Part shown: piece after piece, positions 46,755 to 60,364 of the stretch
Layout of the letters: every line of letters starts with the position of its first letter
How positions within the stretch are numbered: the stretch's first letter is position 1
NCBI RefSeq assembly: GCF_964340395.1
Contig: NC_135556.1
Coordinates: 25,837,723 to 25,901,722 of the forward strand
DNA length: 64,000 bases
Origin: Glandiceps talaboti
Lineage: Eukaryota > Hemichordata > Enteropneusta > Spengelidae
Direction: 5' to 3'
Position numbers and translations under genes: made by a program
Notes under the pieces: generated by a model
Seen by the model: the letters and a program-made list of their open reading frames with translations, nothing else
Database searches by the model: none
Told to the model about the DNA's origin: nothing

Positions 46755-49700
46755 CGACAATGTCATTTGTCCAAATTAATTTAGATAGATTAATTAAGAC
46801 AGCTAAGCCACTTGGTTCAAAATTGTAATATTACATCAAATAACAGTATATGAGATAATATTAATTATGATACTGGGATTATCAAACTTCATTCTCTGTC
46901 AATTCATTCCAAGGATTCTTTTTTTTAAAACCTATACTACAAAACTTGGAAACCTAATATTTTAGTAAGACTAAGACCTACAGTCACTGCTGTCATAAAA
47001 GTTATCCTCCTGATTGAAAACTTTTCACAATTTTGCATAATTTTCATTCATTTTTAAAAAGACTCAAAGCATAGGCTTTCCTGTTTTCATGTCATCTGGG
47101 TCAAATTTTAAGAGACAACGACAACTAGCAATAAATGTACAAAATGTAGTCTGTGGAAAGTGAGACAACTGTTGACAATGGCAGTGAGGGGTTAAAGGTC
47201 AACCACTGCACAGAATCAAAGACACATATAAAACATTTCTTGTTGCCATTATATCCAACTTAAGCTCTACTAAATATCAGCCAATAAAAACAGTCCTTTC
47301 ATAGTCCGTTCAGGAAGTTATCACGCTTGATATACATATCCAATGATTGATGAATTCTAATGCATAATTAAGAAATCTCCATTTTGTCATCAGCAATGTA
47401 TATTTCGATTCATTTTTCTTCACTACGCAATTGACTTTTACTTAAATCATTAAATCAACTCTTGATACCACTGCCTTCATCAATCATTTTTCTCTTTATC
47501 AACTAAATTTTTCAAGGTATAAAATCATCACAGATGAATTTTCAATGTAATTACTGTATGACGATATATTATTTTGTTGTTCATTATTATTTCAGCTATA
47601 TTGCCAATTTATTACACAATCCATCTTATTTAGATCTAGCAAATTTATTTGTAACTGATAAATTAATAAAAATTATGGAACACAAAGTTGTCATATTTGT
47701 GGTTAGTTCTGGGGAATATATCATAGTTTTCAACACCTGGACAGCATGATGTATAAACAAGACTACTGGGTGGTAATCAATTAATTACAAAATACATGTT
47801 AATGACAGTTCACATTTCTGTTCTGAACGATATTTGAAGACCACATAAAATCAAAAAAAGAAATATTTTTACTACAATAAAAATTATTGTATGACAGAGT
47901 CTAACAATATGTTTTGACATTTTATGGCTAACAAAGCACAAAATAAATAAATTTCCTGTGACTGAATATCACTCGGTAGACTACTGAGCTGTCTCTTTCA
48001 AAGTGAAGTTATATGTGATGGACTAAGGCACTTGTCCTTCTAGCTTGCACTTGTATTTTATCATTTAAAAGTTATTAGCTGGGTATTCCCCTGAGACAAT
48101 ACTTAGTAATCCTCTGTACAAAATACATCTATTGCATTCTAACATTTTCTAGGAATAAACCATTTTTTTTAGGTAAATATTCCATTTTGGAGGGATACTG
48201 CATTGAAAGATATAGATAAACAGCTAACAATACAGTCATTGCACTTTTTGTATTCTGGGTTTAACGACTTGTGAAATGACAGTTATATTGTGTTGCATGG
48301 TAGGGGTTACTCTATCTGTACTGAGTTTCAATTTACTCAAGAGCATTTTCTTGTACAGGTTTACAGAAAAGTCAGTAGTGTCTCTAATATGACCCCAGTT
48401 TGTTCTAAAAACATACAATTGCTACGGATGAGTTACAGAATGTATAGGTCGAGCAACAACGAAAATAGGTTTCCTTTTTACGTATATATGACTTTATCAA
48501 ATAGACCTGTAATTATTACTTGTGAAATGTTCAATTGGAACATTTTGTGCTTTTTGTTAAACAACGGGTTCATATTGTCACTCACCTGGTTTATAAAAGT
48601 AGGCAAACTCACAGAATCTAGAATGTTAACAAATAAACCAGAAATGAGCATGCAATTGACAATGCCATATTTTGAAGTATAGTCATGGACTAAAAATCAC
48701 TCATAAAAGAAAATATTTTTGTAATGGCATTGATTTCTTGTCATTTTGCCTGAAATCAACATGTTGATGATAGCCAAGTAATTCAAATGACAGTTGCATT
48801 TTTACTTTAAGACTTTGACTACATACCTAATCTTCTCCAGGTATTGATTGCTGATGCTTTTTCTACTTTGCCATTTTTTAATGGTCCAAATTATATCGAT
48901 ATATGTACTAATGAAAGTTGATTGACAGTTTTTGTACCAGCAACTTACAATATTTCCGTTGTTACAACTACAGCATAACAGACTGTTTTTTTGGTTGGTG
49001 TAAGGAAATCATTATTTTTCTCGTACGACTTTTCTATATTCTTCTATTGTTGCCATTGTTTCAGCTTAACTCTAATAAAAAATACTCTTTACGTTATTTG
49101 GTATATTTTTCTTTCTTTGTGTCTATCTATCTCTTCTTGTTTCTGATAAACTATGTATCCTTTTGTTCAATTCTGTCTATGTGTGATATTTATTTTTTAT
49201 GTACATGTTCCACCACAGAGAATTTCTTTTCCATTCATGAGAACAATAGCATGTACTTTTCAGGTAGACAGAATCTTCTACATATTGTTATTTCTGTCTT
49301 TATCATATCTGATATGTCATATTTATATTTTTTATTTTAATATGTGCATGTGAATAGATTGGTTTATTCATTTCTTATTCACTTAGTGTCTCTTCAGCTA
49401 TATTGGACAATGACACATCTCTGACAATATTTACCGATGACCTGACTAAGCAAAACCTGTTCACCCTACAACTCAACAAACAGGAAAGAGCTATTAATAC
49501 CATTTGTACCACTATCATCTCTTTAATTTCAAACAAAAACATGTTATACAGGTACTGTGTGTACTTACAGCAAACTGGGGCTTGGCCTAATTCAAGTAAT
49601 TCCATAGAGATAGCTACAGTAATTGATATGCAATGAATAAAACAAAAAACATCTCACCTGCTCAATATTCAAATTTATTTAATTAAAACAAAGTTTGAAT

Positions 49701-50999
49701 GTCAAATACGTAGATAAAACATCAGTATGAGAAATGCATGTCAATAAATACAATCGCCTCTAGGAAATGTGACATAAATATATACGTGGTGAAGTTGTCT
49801 GCTTTATGAGCTCCACTTTAAATTAACCTGCCATAAGCAATGTACATACAGACATAGCAGTAGGAAAGTCAATTCCTTATCACTTTACTCTGTATTGTTT
49901 ATTGAGCATGTGATCAACACAGGGTGTTTATACAGAAAAAGTGTAATTTGAAGGAAAATTTGTTTGTATTGTTTGTATAGCGTATGTATGATCCATCATA
50001 CTGTCAACATCTAGACATGCCGTTCAATGACAGCAACACACTGCAGGTGTTACAATTATGAAACTCAACACTTCCGGACTAAAGAGCTATACGTATGTAC
50101 AATATGAATACAGTGCGAGATGCTGAAATTAGTATTTTATAACTAGTTATGATTATATATTTCATTTCACTAAATTGATATGCATATAGTCCTATAGTCT
50201 ATCTCATGTTTGCATAATGATTATGTTTTATAGTTTAAAATAAACACATTTTATTGGTGGTGTGTTTTTATAACAGTTACTTTCTTTGTGTGTACATATC
50301 TAGATACCAGGGTTTGCTGTTATCATACTTTTATTTTTATTGATACATGTTTTATTTCTTTATGAGAGTAGTATGACTTGAAATATACATTTATCACTTC
50401 CCATACCAGACTGCAACCACACAGCAAAATGTATACACTTCACTACATACTTTGAATGAAGACAAAGTACATGTATGCACATTTGTTTGTGTTTTATCGA
50501 CAACGAAATCTACCAAGGTAGGAGCAGAAAGTGACACATATAGTACTGCATGTGATGTCACTCAATCACAATAAATACATTTGAACTTCTGCATATCTAA
50601 GCTCCCACTACACTCAACGTTTATGGAACGACACTAAACATTCCTCAAATTTCAAACTCATTGGCTTTTCTCCACTTCAAACATTAATTTATGATTACGG
50701 CAAAATTTGGAAGGGTCAGTAAAAGATTTGTGATGTCATCTCTGACCCATACATACACATATGAATCAAAACAATAAAATTATATTGTTTGACAATTTGA
50801 CAACTACACACTCAGAAATATTGATAAATTTTTCAATCCCCCCCCCCCCTTCATATATACTTATTTTCAAGAATTTCTTTAGTGTATGTTTAGCTTTTTT
50901 TTTGTTATAAAAATCAGTCTCAAATATTACCCTCAAAAAACTTTCATAATCTTAACTTTATATTTCAACAAATAGACTTCATTTCATACTTTCCCTGGA

Positions 51000-51360
51000 A
51001 TGCAGTTACTTTTCTGTGAAGGTCCCTCTCATAATATATGATTTAATAACAGTTTGGTCCAAATGAAAATATCTTCTGGTAAGTTCTTCACCTAAATTTT
51101 GCTATGTAAACACACTAGATCAATAAAGTTACCAAACCTAACAACCCTTCAGAATGAAATATACAAACTGTAGAACATCACATGTATACAAAATATGAAG
51201 ATTTAATTTCAGATTTCTTCTTCTCTTGCTATTTTTGCAATGTAAATGTAATAGATAAATGAAGTTACCCAAAATAATGTCCTTTCAAAATGAAATTTAC
51301 TACAGTGTGTAAGAAATTTCAAGGTTTAATTTCATATGTTTCTTCCTCTCATAAAAAGTA
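51000..51360. repeat. old duplication of about 155 bp
   Basis: Two to three diverged copies sharing gatNaataaagttaccNaa, cttNcaNaatgaaat and gatttaatttcaNat followed by ttcttc. Confidence 0.55.
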
Positions 51361-53729
51361 AAAGTAGTAAATCTATCAGAAACAGATGTTGGTGATTTAT
51401 CGTTCATTTCAAAAACACCTGAATTCACACCAAATTAATATCTCCCAGTTAGATTAACACAACATTGAACTTGTCCATTTTATCATATAAATTTAACATT
51501 GTCTATATCGAAATACACAAAATTAATGTCTTATATGACCATGGTAATAATTTTCATGTGCAGTGAAATTAACCACAGCGTTTTCTCACTACTTAACTAA
51601 TTTGTAGTACTTGTTCATTTCGCAATACTGCTCAGTTGATTTGACAATTTGGTTACAATCTCAATCTCTTTTTTAGGGTAAAGTACGTACAATCTAACAA
51701 GGTTATGCTAAATAAATTATGATGAAATCTAACTGTATAATTCAAGTCAATTCTGAGTCAGGTTCTGAAGCAAAATGTCTAGGAAAATGAAGGAACCCAA
51801 ATCTTGACAGCGAGTCTTTGAAAAAAGTAATCTTAGCTTTCCAGTGTATCAAAGTAGGGTGATTCTCCACACATGCCAATACTAGTGTAAATTAATGACT
51901 TCAAGAACCAATCTGATAAATGACACTGTCAACATCAAGGGCGTACATTTCACTTTGAAACATACATCTCATCATGTTGATGATTGAAGGAATTCTCTGA
52001 ATGTTTTATGTACGCCTGCGAAATACAATAAAAATTTAACAGCATGGGAAAATCGCCATGACTGCATACTGATGCACCACCCTACTGTTCAATATTTTAT
52101 ATCTTTCAAATGTAAAGTTGTTGCACTTGACCTCGTTAGAATTACTTACTAGTTAGGAAGGCCATTCCCAATGGGTTTGATCATGTAAATGCTTTGCTGC
52201 ACATTGGTTTAATGAAAGTCATCACTCTCATACAAACTATCGTATATTTCTTAACAATCGAATAACATAAATGATGTATTTCGGACTAAATTGTAGGTTT
52301 GTCCTTGGAAATTAACATGCATGCCAGATAGACATAAACATCCTTGTCAATATCAGAATTGATGTGTATGGCAATGTCACGTGTAGTGGATAATTTCCTT
52401 TGAGCCCTCATTTCATAATTACAAACAATCAATAGGAATACAAAATATATGAGTTACTTTCAGTTGATTATGATCGCAGTTGAGTCTTTTTTTTTCTCTT
52501 GACCAGTTTCTTCAAACACAGTCAATGAGATGAACACAAGCACATAAGTTTTATCAGTAATTCATCAGATATTAACATCTCATAGTATTTGCTCAATCGA
52601 TGTTCACTTCACTGGAACTTGTGATTTTGTTGACATGTTGGTTGTGGGGAGGGGGAAGGGGAGTGAACAATTTGATTGGTTGGCTGATACGATGTTCAGC
52701 CAATTATCTTGCTGATTGGCAAATATGTATACAAACCTAGTTTTCTGATTGGATAAAAGGTTGGATTTATAGCATAAACAATTTGAACTGAGAAACATAT
52801 CCTTATCATTTATTTATAGTCCAGAGTCCAGCACAAAAATGTCCCTGTACTGGTTTACTATACATCACAAGTACTTCCTTACTATTAAAGTAATCTAAAT
52901 TGATAAAACCCACAACACATGTTCTATGTTCATCTGTAGATTTTGTCTTCTTTCACTTCCCACGACCTTGAACATGGCCTGCTTAAAACCTGACATTGAT
53001 TTGTGGATCAGGTCTAATTGTATACTATAATGATTTCTACACATGCCATGGTCAGTAATACCAGTCGTACTAAATTCCAAAGTTTTGTGGGAACCAAATA
53101 CACATGTAGCTTAGAATCAAAGTCATTTTGGGGTTAAAACTGAACAACGGTTTTAATACTTTGCTGCTCTGTAAATCACAGCTGAACATGTACTTGGGAC
53201 AGGTCGTTACACAGGTGTGTCATATCAATGAATTACACATTTATAAATATAGACTTGAATGTGGACACAAAAATGTTAGCTTATTTTATAATATCGTAGC
53301 CTTGATCTGTGATCTCTTGTTGTACAGTTGGTGCCATGATAAAGAGTGGGTTCCAGGCTATTTAGTCTCCATGTATGATGTATTATTTACCCAGTATAAC
53401 ATGATGTGCTGCTTGAGTCATACTACATGTATATATGCCCCCCTCCCCCATCCCATTACTACAATTCAAACCCTTCCATTCACATTTATCCATCCGAGTT
53501 CTGCTTGTCAGGATTTGTATATAAGACAATGATTACTTTCATATTTTTTTGATAACTATTATATAATTATTATATTACTATTATTACTATAGTTTCTATA
53601 TTTACTAGTTTGTTTTAGCACCAAATACTTATTGCAGAAAATCCAATGAAGAAATGTAGTTTTCTTGACAGATGCAATATAGATTCTATTGTATTCTATT
53701 CTATCTTCCACACTCATCTAAATTATGGT

Positions 53730-53945
53730 GGGGTAGGAATGGAGGATGAGTGGGGTGGGGATTTGAGGTGGGTGGGGGTGGGGAATGAGAGGATGGGTGG
53801 GATGGGGATGAGAGAATGGGTGGGGTGGAGGATGAGATTGTGGATGGGGTGGGGATGACAGGATGGGTGGGGTGGGAGGATGAGAGGATGGATGGGGGAT
53901 GACAGGGTGGATGGGGTGGGGGGGGGATGAAAGGATGGGTGGGTT
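53730..53945. repeat. G-rich minisatellite (GGGTGGGGATGAG type)
   Basis: Irregular 13-26-bp units such as ggatgggtggggtgggg and gatgagagg. It produces artefactual Pro/His-rich open frames on the minus strand (53718-54041). Confidence 0.93.
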
Positions 53946-54671
53946 CCCCACTGATTCACAGTTGAATAGACACTTTTTTTGTTCTCTGTCATCATCCCAT
54001 ATTCCAATAATTGTTAGTCTTTTTATTCCAAGAAATGTCACATGATTAGGATCTTCTCTCAGACATTCTCTATATTCATTAATCTAAATATATTGATCAT
54101 ATTTTATTACCCTATGACTCCATCTTTTCAATCTATTCTAGCAATGATAGGTTAGTTCAAAAATAAATATGTCTCATAAAACATGAATATGAAATTACCA
54201 CAGCTAAAGTTATTACAGAAATCCCTCAATCTAACCACACGATGACTTTAATTAATTAGTAGCCAACGAGTAACATTTCATCAATTTCGTCTCCATGAGT
54301 AATTTTGTAAGTGCGTGACCTGTGTTAAAGAGACAAGAGAGAACCTATTTTCAAAAGACATACCTGTAAAGTCATGACCATCACTCATTTCAAAATGAAA
54401 TGAAAATGCTGATGAGTTATGTTTAATGAAAAAGTTAATTAAAAGATGAGGGCATGTAAAGATAAATGATAGTGGTAATTAGATTGTCTTATTTGGGAGT
54501 ACTCAGACTCTTAATACATAAATAACCTCCAGTTTCATGATAAATGACCCATGTCATTGTTGTCTCTTTCTAATTCTACTCAGCCAAAACATTAATCCAT
54601 ATTCATACTTTCAACTTTTGCCATTTTGTCTAATTAGCATTCGATGAACTGTACGGCATTGAAAAGTACAC

Positions 54672-54777
54672 CCAAACCAACCAATCACAACTCACTTCAT
54701 TTTTTTTATCATGTGAATGGTAAACCCCAACCAACCAATCACAACTCACTTCATTTTTTTTATCATGTGAATAGTAA
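54672..54777. repeat. 53-bp tandem duplication
   Basis: Two copies of ccaaccaatcacaactcact, cattttttttatcatgtgaa with only a few differences. Confidence 0.93.
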
Positions 54778-57700
54778 CTGTAGCCACAGACCCTCCACCA
54801 ATGGTGGTGAAAGGTCTCTGCTGTATCAGAACTGACAGCAACTGAGAGATTATCATGGCAATATGTGTCTCTCTAAATTTTGTTTCTGTGTTCATACTTT
54901 TCAAATTTGCCGGAATAGTTGAAAACCAAGACTCCCTCTTCCCTTTCCCCTTTTTTGGAGGGGGTTAAACCAATCTTTTTTATAATCATGATGCAGATAT
55001 TTACTATCTTGCTAAAATCTTGAATTTTGAAGACATACCTGTAAACAAAATAGGAAAGAAAGAAAAGGGGAAAACAAAAACAAAATAAATTCAATTTTTG
55101 GTGAGCAGTTGTGTAATAAACAAAATATAAGAGGGTCCTCACACATATACCTGTTTAAGATAATTTCAGATCCTTGCATAAAAATTTTGGATTGTGCGAC
55201 CAAACATGAAGAACTAAATAGATTATCAGTAAGTATTGACATCTACCTTGAAGGTACATGCACTGGTCCCAAACTTCCAATTACATATGAAAGAAGTGGA
55301 AATGTTTTATCAAAGAAAGCATTTTTCTTTTCATTATCACGACTCTGAACAAAGTAGAATGAAATAAATAGCTTACAAAAGTGAGTTGTTAAAGAAATCC
55401 ATTTCAAAAAAGTGTCCTTGTATAATTTACACAAACATGTTTTGCAGCTTGAGTTTCATTAAAAAAATACAATAGTATATATTGAGCTGACAAAAGTGTA
55501 GAAGAAATCGAATACACTTCTTTATACAGGCTGCAAAAAAGACTTTTAATTGAAATGAACACCATTGTTTGAGTTGTACTTTCCACAATTTTTCCTTGTA
55601 TTTTCACCTGTTGCGTTCATGTTTGTTTCATTCAACAATTGTGGTTTATTCCGTTTTAAATACTAGCCCTTCTAGTCTAATATAATACTTCCATTATCTG
55701 ACATGAACCAAAACGTGGTTGGGACAGGTGTTAGAATCCAAATCGTTTCTTTTTTTGTTGACAATGGCGTCTACTGGGACTAGAGACCGCCAAACACTCC
55801 TGCAAGATAATTACTAGCAAACATTTATTTAATACAGAGCATGAAAATTATAAGTTAGCGATAAAAGTTGATATGGAAAGACAACAGGTGTATGTTTTCA
55901 CATTATTAGTTGTATGATTAAATTGGAACTTGTCAACTGTGTCAATTTCATTCCGACATGTCCATTTCCAATAACGCCAGGATTAAGATTGTTATTAACA
56001 TTGCAAAAATTTAATATCCTATGTGTATACAATGTGAATTGCCCTTCTCAATGAAACAGAGTCAATTAAAAATACGCTTTCAAATAAGAAACAAGAAAAG
56101 ACCTCCTTAAAATTGCATGATAAAGAAATTCATATTGAAGATACTTTTTTGTGTGAAGTATTAATAATTTGTGCTGCAGTCGTTGTTAAAGATTTGCTAT
56201 AAATATGCATAGTTGGAGCTTATACTCATTTCAATGAAACAAATATTTGAAAGTGTGTACTAATTGCCCACTTCTTTTTCTCTTACGTTTGTAGATTTAC
56301 AACTTTTTTTGACTAGATAAAAGGAATTTCAAAAGCAAAGGAGATTTGGTGGTGGATTAGCAGACAAAGTGTAATAAAGCACCATGTTGTATAGTGTATT
56401 GGTGCATACACTAGCTATAGTGCTAATTTTTTTTTGCTATTGAGAAATACGGCAGCTGTCCGATTATTCCATTTCTGAAATACCTTAATGAAAATGTATA
56501 AATGAAGAGATATTTGGGTTGATAACTATAAACGGAAACTCTCCAATTTTATTAGTTATCTTTGAACACACATCTGTCAAGTTTTTTCCAAATGACTAAC
56601 TTTATAACAATTATTTTGTTCTGATGTTTTTGTTGCCGTAGTACACTGTAGATAGAGTATAATGAGAGAGTCCAACTGTCCTCACACATCTACACTTGTT
56701 TTTTTCAAACTTGAAGTTTTCATTCAAACTCTTTCAGTTTATCTTAGATCACATATGTTCTTGTATTCTATAATACTTAAAAGAAAGCCCTGAGTAAAGA
56801 GAGAAGAACTATTCCCTTTTTATGTCAACTTTAAGAGATGGCCAATGAGGGACAACGCAATTTTTTTGAGACTATCTGAACAAGTGGTGATACCAAGTGA
56901 CTTGATATAAGTTTTGACATCTTTCAAAAGTCATAAAAAAGACGACTTCCCAATGTGGATCTAATTTCAGGGTAAAAGTAATAACATTTTAAAATGACAT
57001 GACATGAGTGATGACAAGTATTGCAAATCTTTGAAAGTACATTCCCACTATTTCCCATCAATTACACTTTATTACCATACATTACTGAGATTTCTCAATC
57101 GGGTTAAGATACAAGTCAACTCAAGCAATAAAGTAAAGCTTAAACTAATTTTCCACCAATCTGTGACCTCGGAAAAGGTGACATTGGAAAGAAGTGACAC
57201 AAGTTACAAATCAAGTGACACACGAAAAGTTACCTTTCATCTCCGTCATTCCACAACTTTGTAGAAATTTGAAATTTTGTTATTGCCTGAAAGATGAAAC
57301 CATAGGACCAAGAGATGTTATTGGCTAAAAATGAAATTTTAATGGATACATTTTTTTGTGGGAAAGGGAACCTGACCCGATTAATCATTAAGTTATTTCT
57401 TTGCATTATAAAGAACACATGGGGTCTGTCACCATCTGTACTTTAGAGGCTTGCACAATTTATGACAGGTTTTTATTTCAAATTCAGCAATTAACCAACT
57501 CTGAAGCCCTACAAAATTCTCTCACATCACATAAGTAGGCTGAAAGACAAAGTAACTTTATTTTATTGATGGTTTTTTTCTCTGTGAAACTACACTGAGT
57601 TGACAGATTTAGAGGAGAGAGACAATCACAAAAACAACACAGTGTTCTGATAACTACATGTTGTACAAAGAGAGTCTAATAACGACTAACATTGTTTTTC

Positions 57701-60283
57701 TATTGAAAAATTCTATAATTCTATCTACATGGTTATGTCAACTTTACACAGACTTGGCTTCCATGGTCAGTGGTGGATCACTGTAGCACTAGTTTGAACA
57801 TAGAAAGAAGGACGTCAAAATAACTTGACTGAATTGTTGTATTATATAGATTTGAAGCAATCATACAAATGATTTTGGAGAAGTCAAAAGTTCATCAAAA
57901 ATTAAAATGTCAAGAACCGTCACAAAAATTAACATACCTATCTAGTCTTGCAACAGGATTATAAAAATGTGATTGAAATGTCTTTTGAAACTGTTTTGTT
58001 AGAAATAATATTGTACATCTTGCACAGTATTGAATCGTCATTAGGTAAACATATTGTGTAGAACACATAGTATATGATAGTAAGGTGACATATAAATATA
58101 TACAAAATCAAATTGATTTTTTTGGTCCGCACATAAAATTCAGCACCCCAAAGAATCATGATTTCAACTTATTATTATACTATTAATAGATAAAATAGAC
58201 ATCTCAATGACATGTACAGTGTCTAATTGTTGGTATGTGTACATTTTATATTTTAACCATTTTTAGTGAATAGTATTGTTGGTTGTTTTATTGTAAAAAT
58301 AATAGCCCAGTTAGAGCTTTAAGAGAATATTTTGACACTGGAAATTACACTATGTAGATGTATCCTTAGAATGACAAGCAGTGCTTGCTTGCTGTGATGT
58401 GTCCCCTGTAACTCTTCAAAGTTCTTGATGTGAATGTAAACCATGAATATTGTCTGCTCTGATTCATCTCACAACACAATTGAATAAAGTAAAGCTAAAA
58501 CAAACGCACTCTGTCTACATCCAAGTCTCTATGTTAAGTGCTTACATCTCCTTGTCAACCATCACTTTCCCCTCTTACCTCTTCACTTTAATTTAGTCAC
58601 ACAGCAGCAGATGTAACAGTAACTGACAGGTTTCTCTCAAAGCCATCATTGTTTTCACTTTCAAAAAAAGAAAAAAACTTTTCATGTTCATTTGTCGGAT
58701 TAGCAAAGAAAAGCCTCCAACCTGGGGAAAAGAACATCAGAGTAGATCCAGCCCTTAAGACGGCATAAAAGCAGCAAAAAGTTATTTGTAAGAAGTCTGT
58801 GTGTTCCTTATCAGAGTGCCTGGGGAGGAAGAAGATGCAGCACATACAGCCAGACAACGACCACCACCTGCTCAGCTTTGTACATTCTTTTCACCAGCCA
58901 AATTGGCCATATTACATTACAAATTAAAACACACTCAGATCTATGTTCCTTTGAGAAGAAAGCGAAAAACATAGTCACTAACAAAGAATGAGGAGATATG
59001 TATTGCACAAGAAATTGTGTTTGTAACATGGGCACAGATGTGAATGAACGGCCAGGCGCCTGAAGCCACCACTGGGGACCAGTGAAAATAAAGCAAATAA
59101 CAGGTAAAAAACAGCTTATAATGAGTTTGGGCCTCTTATTATCTCAACTGAAAAAATGAAACAAATAGAAAAAAAACCTTAATGAGCTTTTCTTCCCTCT
59201 CGCTTCTTTTGTTCAGTATTTTTCTGCCACATTAGACAGATGTTGGGTCAAATAGTGGCAAAGCCCAATCCATTAAGACCTTTTTGGCAGCAGGAACTGT
59301 CCCAATAGTCACTGAATATATTTTGACGTTTTAAAATTTAAAAGGTCTTTTACAAGGATTGTTGAGAGTTGGTTAGCCGACAGTTTGTACATTTCTGTGA
59401 CAGACTCTGAGTCTAGGCTGCACAAAGAGAAAAGCTGAAAGCAAATACACCAGGATCCATGTACATTTCACCGTAAGCTGTGTTTGGACACAAATTGTTT
59501 TCTTCTTTTTACTTTTATTTGTTTTCAAATTCCTCCTGCACAATGAAATGTGTGTTATGTTCTTTCCCTGGAAGCTAAGAGTTTCCTATTTGGTTTTCAG
59601 AGATCATCTTTTATTTGTACCAGGGTGTAATTCAGACTGGAGAGACGAAATGGAATGTTATATTATTAGCATAGTATGTTTATATCCAATAACAGCCTAG
59701 TAGTTCACAAAGGAAAAAACTTGTGAGAAGACTTTGTACATATTCAGAAGAAAACAAATAAAGAAACATATACTTATTTTAGTGGAAACACATTTTATCA
59801 AAAATAATTTGAAAGTTTTGACATTTCAGTCACGGATGGAAGTTTTTCTTCTAATCACTTCTATCAGGGGTCAGAGTCTTCTTCCTTTTTTGTTCTTTGA
59901 CACCAGAAATAAGCTGAGCTTTTACTGTTGGACCCAAATTAATCCAAATCCTCAGATCTGTGAATTATTAACTAATGTAGTATTTGCCACTAAACAATGT
60001 TATTCCATCTCAAGCTACAAGCCTTACAGCTGACATAACCATACTAAACCCAGCTATAAGGAAAATTACAACTTAGTTTATCAACGAAATGAATCTGTCA
60101 ATAATTTGAGACAACTACAGTTACTTTACTGTGTTTAACACTAGATCAAGTCTTAGTGATATCTTCTAAAAGATAGGCAAAAAATTGAGTCTTTTCAAAT
60201 TACTTTAAACTCAACAATGGCTTTGAGGTCATGAAACTTACATCAACAAAGCAGTTCGACTACATTTCAGTTGAGCATGCTTT

Positions 60284-60364
60284 TGTCAGAGTCACTGACA
60301 GAAACATCCTGTCACCATGGAGACAACAAGAATGTTTTACATTTGCACTTCCACACTTGTGGAA
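60284..60364. promoter_or_regulatory. cluster of three dyad-symmetric motifs
   Basis: Within 81 bp: TGTCAG-agtca-CTGACA (60284-60300), GTCACCATGGAGAC (60311-60324, resembling an RFX X-box around CCATGG), and TTCCACA-ct-TGTGGAA (60349-60364). Such clustering could mark an intronic enhancer of dach. This is inference only. Confidence 0.25.

Noticed and set aside
48918-49340. 140-residue plus frame rich in Phe, Tyr and Leu
   Set aside because: The composition is what AT-rich intron gives by chance. There is no homology, domain or splice support, and it lies antisense in a dach intron.
53128-53532. 134-residue plus frame
   Set aside because: No recognisable domain or start context; single open frame in intron sequence.
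58597-58857. Possible minus-strand dach exon (86 residues, Cys/Phe-rich)
   Set aside because: It does not resemble DachBox-N or any DACH segment, and I found no suitable splice sites giving the phase 2 needed for exon A.
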